DNA of 64,000 nucleotides from Sipunculus nudus. Its lineage: Eukaryota; Annelida; Sipuncula; Golfingiida; Sipunculidae. Positions 59,501-64,000 of the stretch are shown here, in pieces. The position numbers were made by a program, and so were the translations under genes. The notes beneath the pieces are model-generated. The model had not been told where the DNA came from. It was given only the letters and a program-made list of their open reading frames with translations, and did no database searches. The DNA lies in NCBI GenBank assembly GCA_026874595.1, contig CM049313.1:77822659-77886658 (forward strand), read 5' to 3'. Within the stretch, counting starts at the first letter, position 1, and each line of letters opens with the position of its first letter.

Positions 59501-62500
59501 AATCTCACAACCAAATCTCGGATGTCGGACAAAGAGTGAACTGGACCGTCCTGAATTTTCGATCCATTGTTTAAGATAGATTTATTGCATTTTCTATATT
59601 AAGTTGAAAATTAAAATCTCAACAAGACTGGTTCATAACATTTCTACTAAAGAACTGAAAGGCTCAGATGGCCTCACACCTAAACTGAAATCAAGAGGTG
59701 ATACCAGGACACCTGTGGTTTGGGGTTTGTTTCAGGTGTATTTGGGGTGCTGGCCAGGGACGCCAACGTCATTACGGTGTAGCGAAAAGGGGAATCGTTA
59801 CTATCATACAATTATAGAGAAAAATCCTTGGTTAGGGTAACCAGGAAGAAACTGGCTCATGCTATTTTTACCCGAGTGGCATAGAAAACGAACATTTGCG
59901 TTTTGTTCGTCTCGCTCTAAAATCGACATCGTGATCTGCATTCGCTAACTCAGAGAGAAGCATGTTGAGATCATAATCCTCTATACATTATTATTGTCAA
60001 TCTGACAAAGGCCTTTGACTACGTCAGTCGGCATGGTTACCTTATGGTATTTTAGAGGGTCGGCTGTCCTCCGAAGCTGCCTAAAATCATTTGCGGGTTC
60101 CATAACAGTATGACCGCAGCAATACAGTTCGAAGGTTTCAGATCAGAAGAGTTCTCGAGTGAAGAAAGAATGTGCTCGTGTCTCTACATCGTTTTGTGTG
60201 GTCTTCGATGCCTTCTACTCCCGTGCTTTGCCTGACAGCTGTGGTTTGCTTATACACACCCGCAGCTCTGGCAAGTTGTTTAAAACCAAAGTGCACATGA
60301 TACGTTTGCGTGGGTTGTTGTACGTTAATGATTCCGGCTTTGTGACTCACTCAGAGGCAGAGAAAAGAGGCTTATGATTAGCCTGGAGGTGTGTGAAGTA
60401 ATTAGGCCTGAGAATAATCAGAAAGAAGACAATTATCCTAACTCAACCGAATACTAATGTCACCGGTCATTAATATAAAAATATATACTCCGGCACTAGC
60501 AAACGAATTTACATATGTAGGCTCTAGTGTAAACAACGCCAACAGCATGGAAGACGAATTGAACACCATCTTTGGTATGTTGAACAATAACCTTTCACTG
60601 CAAGTCAGTATTTGCCACCATTTTGACACAAGCACTCTGCTGTGTGTAAGTGAAACATAGCCAAGTGACCAGAAATGGGAAAACAGGTCAAACTGTATAC
60701 TAGTAGTTCTAAGGAAGGATCGGTGGTCAACATGAAGCTAACTCAGGGGTATCTGACACTTTCATGTCATGAAATCTGCTAATCCCACGGATTTATGTTA
60801 CCTACCTATTTCTGTTACTTACCATATTTCCTTGAATAGACGCCCGAGCGTTTATTATTTTCAAACCCTGCTTTGACCCGGCGTCTTAACAAGGCCGGCT
60901 TCTATTTAAGGAAGGCGTTTATTAAAAAATACATTATCAGTCTCATTAGACAAATTATAAAAAATAGAACACGCCGAAACAATAAACCTGCCGGTCACTT
61001 CTTAGGGACACAATTGAAAACATCGCCAGTACAAGGATTGTGATTACGAAATTTCCTTAGATGCCATTGGGATATGGGACACGCGCAATCTCCATAATAA
61101 TCTCACGCACCATAAACAGAATTAACGGGGAATCTCAGCGAATGATTGCAGTTGTCCACAAGAATCTGTCCGCGTGGGCCTCTCGAAACCATGTACCCAG
61201 GTGTTTTATGTGGCTGTTCCATCTATTTTATACCGCGTGTTGTTGGTAATATTGTTTCCCTCTGAACACGGTGGCTCTTACATGAACTGTTCTCTGCGTA
61301 CAACTGGTAACATTGGTTCCATTGAAATATGGGGGGGGGGGTACTTAAAACGACACAGCGTAATTCATTTCATGACACTCAGCTCTACACAGCGTATTCA
61401 AGCGTTTCTGACCTAGTTTATACTCAACACGGGTGGCTCTTCCCTTAACTGTCCTATTTGGACAACTGGAAATATTGGTTCCATCGAAAAACGGGGGGCT
61501 TGTACGTATAACGGCACTGCGTAATTCGTTTGCATGACACTTCCCGTCCGACTTTTAACCTGACACAGCGTATTGAAGCGTTTCCGACCTGGTATATACT
61601 GGTATGCGACATTTACTGCCGGGAATATTTCTGAATATATTGTTGTGGACAAGAGTAAATAATATTTTCAACTTTAAAGTTTATCTCAGAAGCGTGGTTT
61701 TGGTAACAGTGGGGACGCACTTATTAGCGCTTCAAAATGAACGCACGGACCGTAATTTGGCTTGACAGCAGCTACAAATTGTACCGCTTGACACCATACT
61801 TTCACTGTACTAAGTTGAACTGCTTGTATCGCGCGGTACTATTTTTACCTGGCTTGACAGCAGTGATAGTGTTAGCTTTCCCACTGCTGAGTATTTGTGT
61901 AGCGTTTATTAGGATCGGTGATCGGCTTTAATCATAAAGGACGAATCGGTAATATTTGGTGTCCCTCATGCATTCTTGTAAGATTAAAGATATATTTACA
62001 GAAGAATTAAATATATTATCAAAAAAACAAATCGAAATTCATACAACAATCTATGGTACAATTTGACAGGTTAATGCGCCAATTATAGTGAAGGGACATC
62101 TGGCGGCAAACATGGAAACTACTCTGTCACCAGGCCTGTGAACAAGACCGGCGTCTATTTAAGACCGGCGTTTATTTTTCTGGGACACTGTTTCACACCC
62201 GGCTACAAAGCAAGGCAGGCGACTATTTAAGGCCCGGCGTCTGATCAGGGAAATACGGCATCCCTCTTTCGTGATAATCTGTCTTACACAAAATTTACTC
62301 ACAAAATGTCCTTTGTTCACTCGAAAGTGATTGTAGGGACCGCTGGCATACCAGGAACAGGATTCTGTTTAACTGAGTTTAAACTAGCATTTGTTGTTTA
62401 CAAACAAATCCTATGAATAGAGGGACCAGTTATGATTGTGTAATTCACTGATAGATACAAAATCTCGTGTTCAAGTGTTGACCGTTAAAGAGGAATAAAA

Positions 62501-64000
62501 CGGCTATTTGACGAGTTTAGCTTTATCACTAATCACGTTATTTAGCAAATCGCACCTTTGTTTAAAACAGTTAGTTTATAATTATGCAATGAAAATTGTG
62601 CTGGTAACTCTATCTTTTTTATTGGCTCCGTTGTTTCTTTCTTTTTTCCAGTAAGAGTGTGGAGAGATCTAAAGTCGGTGGAGAAACCTTTTTTAAAGAT
62701 CAAATAAAGTTAACAATAATTTACATAGTTCCACATAGTTATCCAAATAGTTCAGCTAATGTTTTGTCTCACAGGTCAACAGGTATTTATTTGAAGCAAT
62801 GAAAAAGAAAATTAATTTCCAATGTTGATAATCTTAAAGAAATATTATGCTTAAATCGACAGTACAATTATTGAATTTCAAGAGAGAAAATATTTTACGT
62901 ACTGGCATGTCCTTTGGAATATCAAAGCCCGCAAGTTTAGTGTCCTTGGTAGCTGAGCGAAATGACAGAGTCGCCACAGATATATATCTTTGCAGCTCCA
63001 TTATCGTAGCATTAAGGTAATGCATGTCTGGTTTATGGTTGAGTGACGGGGCCTCGTTCTGACCGATGACCGAGTCGATTTCTTGTTGCAGTTTTTCTTG
63101 GACGTACGGGTAGTGTAAGCTCAGCAGGATCATGGATGACACCGTGGAGAATGATGACAGCACACCTATTAATTGAACAAAACAAGAAACCTGAAAATAT
63201 GGCCTATGGATTTAGACAGGTTGGCACAGTTAATGATTTCGGTAGGATCAACGGTAACCTACAGTAAGAATCCTAGTCAAATAGTACAGAATTGCCACCT
63301 GCCCACACTACTGCCCTATATTCATGCAAAATATTGTTTGATGTAGTCTTTTTTCTATCTTTTATGTATCATGCTGACTGGAATCTATGTTCATCTAGAT
63401 AAGAACCAACGATTATTATCGGTCTGCATATGTAGAAGTTCACAGTCCTTTAAAAAGGCTTCAATAATGTACATGCATGGTCCTACGTAGAATTTTCTTG
63501 ACATTTTACCAGCAAAATAGACATCCAGGATAGTCCCTTTGATGTTGTCATCGTCTATCACGGGTTCCCCATCAGGAGTAAAGTACTGCTTCTGAGCTTC
63601 TATCAAGGTATCAACAAGACATCTAACCCGATCTGGTTCGTAAGTGGCCTGAATGTAGAAATCAAACAACATGGGATTTAGAAACGGGTATATCGTCTTT
63701 CAGCATAGTGTACATGTTAAATCCTAATCTTAAAGATCTGATATGTTCAATTTAGACGCTCCATACAATTTTGACCTGACAGAGACTCTCTTTTCGATTC
63801 AAAATTAAGTTTTATCAATACTTGCTTTCATTTGGTTGAACGTTTCGTCAACTATTTTATCTCTGTTGCAGATCACTCGTTCGAGTAATTTCACGCTGCT
63901 TATGGGCAACCAGCGGAGGAATGGAAGAAAGTCTAGCTCTGCACCAAAGCCAGGTGAACAACACGCCAATGCATCCTCTTCAAGCTGAACAATAGTATTT
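56549..64000 (-). CDS. Cytochrome P450 (CYP2 clan), copy 2, exons 2-6, 5' end outside the window
   Basis: Exons seen: 64000(partial)-63826, 63648-63510, 63165-62903, 57108-56984 and 56759-56549. Exons 3 to 6 have exactly the lengths found in copy 1 (139, 263, 125 and 211 nt). Motifs: I helix DVYFAGVLSS (Ala-Gly kept, acid replaced by Leu), K helix ELQR, RPERF, haem loop FGLGSRVCVGEQLAR. No stop or frameshift occurs in the visible part. The donor after exon 2 is GC (AAA/GCAAGT) where copy 1 has GT. Intron 4 is 5.8 kb and holds a LINE remnant and a TIR element. The expected product is an ER haem-thiolate mono-oxygenase. About 38 nt of exon 2 and all of exon 1 lie beyond the right edge, so intactness of the N-terminus is unknown. 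Confidence 0.88.
58610..60660 (+). mobile_element. Decayed non-LTR retrotransposon (endonuclease and reverse transcriptase remnants)
   Basis: Endonuclease-like remains at about 58,990-59,170 ('DASNDTLYG', 'LTIMRDLNTHVES'). RT remains at about 59,990-60,560: a 'LTKAFDYVSR' type motif near 60,005, 'SGKLFKTK' and 'LRGLLYVND' near 60,260-60,340 where an intact element has an F/YADD box, and 'TYVGSSVNNANS' near 60,510. Frames are broken by stops and shifts throughout. The RT type looks like the RTE/jockey-like lineages common in invertebrates. Inserted antisense to the P450 and shared in part with copy 1. Confidence 0.7.
60822..62258. mobile_element. TIR DNA element in P450 copy 2 intron 4
   Basis: Left end ccatatttccttgaatagac, then gcccgagcgtttatt. 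The reverse complement of the right end is ccgtatttccctgatcagac, then gccgggc. Subterminal 'ggcgtctatttaag' and 'ccggcgtttatt' motifs are repeated at both ends. It is about 1.44 kb with no transposase ORF. A target duplication is not visible. Absent from the matching intron of copy 1. Superfamily unassigned. Confidence 0.65.
61265..61620. repeat. Two-copy tandem repeat inside the TIR element
   Basis: 'ggtggctctt', 'actgg(t/a)aa(c/t)attggttccat', 'gcgtaattc' and 'cacagcgtatt(c/g)aagcgttt' each occur twice, about 160-180 bp apart. ORFs on both strands here are by-products. Confidence 0.75.
63824..63825 (-). other. GC splice donor of P450 copy 2, exon 2
   Basis: Minus-strand reading ATGAAA/GCAAGTATTG. 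The homologous position in copy 1 (51,094-51,095) reads ATGAAA/GTAAGTATTG. The rest of the donor matches the consensus, so use as a GC-AG intron is possible. Confidence 0.75.

Larger units (their letters stand above)
55375..64000. repeat. Segmental duplication, right copy (contains P450 copy 2)
   Basis: Begins with the 130-bp 'gcgctcggttagtccgac' repeat, followed by 3' flank, exons 6 and 5, LINE remnant, exons 4 and 3 and part of exon 2, in the same order as the left copy. It continues past the window. Confidence 0.88.

Overview
The window is nuclear DNA of an animal: AT-rich, with split genes whose introns follow GT-AG, long introns and intergenic regions full of dispersed and tandem repeats, and no bacterial-style gene packing. 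The gene content (a FAM81-type coiled-coil protein, an SLC3-type transporter heavy chain, CYP2-clan cytochromes P450) and the repeats (tandem-cored elements ending in an ACGG-rich tail and a hairpin) point to a mollusc, most likely a bivalve. That placement is inference, not proof.

Layout. 1-9.0 kb holds a 289-bp satellite, several dispersed repeats and a short TIR element with a TA duplication, with no recognisable gene. 9.0-14.15 kb (+) is a five-exon FAM81A-like gene (375 aa), followed by a long AT-rich 3' region to about 16.7 kb. 16.7-28.2 kb is a repeat zone: a 181-bp tandem array, several copies of a head-core-tail element family, and C/G homopolymers. 28.3-39.0 kb (-) is a nine-exon SLC3 (CD98hc/rBAT-type) heavy-chain gene (673 aa) whose two 3-kb introns are packed with the same repeats, one nested in another. 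39.0-44.5 kb holds a PIF/Harbinger transposase remnant, a (TA)n tract and further elements. 44.5-64 kb carries a tandem segmental duplication of a six-exon cytochrome P450 gene on the minus strand. Copy 1 (45,768-52,104) is complete but has one in-frame TAA at codon 53. Copy 2 (56,549 to beyond the right edge) is cut by the window.

Genes together. There is no operon-like relation among the three gene types. The SLC3 protein should be a single-pass membrane glycoprotein that escorts an SLC7 amino-acid exchanger. The P450s should be ER-anchored haem-thiolate proteins. FAM81A-type proteins are coiled-coil scaffolds.

The least explained content is (a) the modular repeat system: shared head and hairpin tail, interchangeable tandem cores, and a recurrent palindrome GGTGG-NN-CCACC; and (b) the P450 pair, in which the usual I-helix acid residue is absent in both copies while the other P450 signatures are kept.
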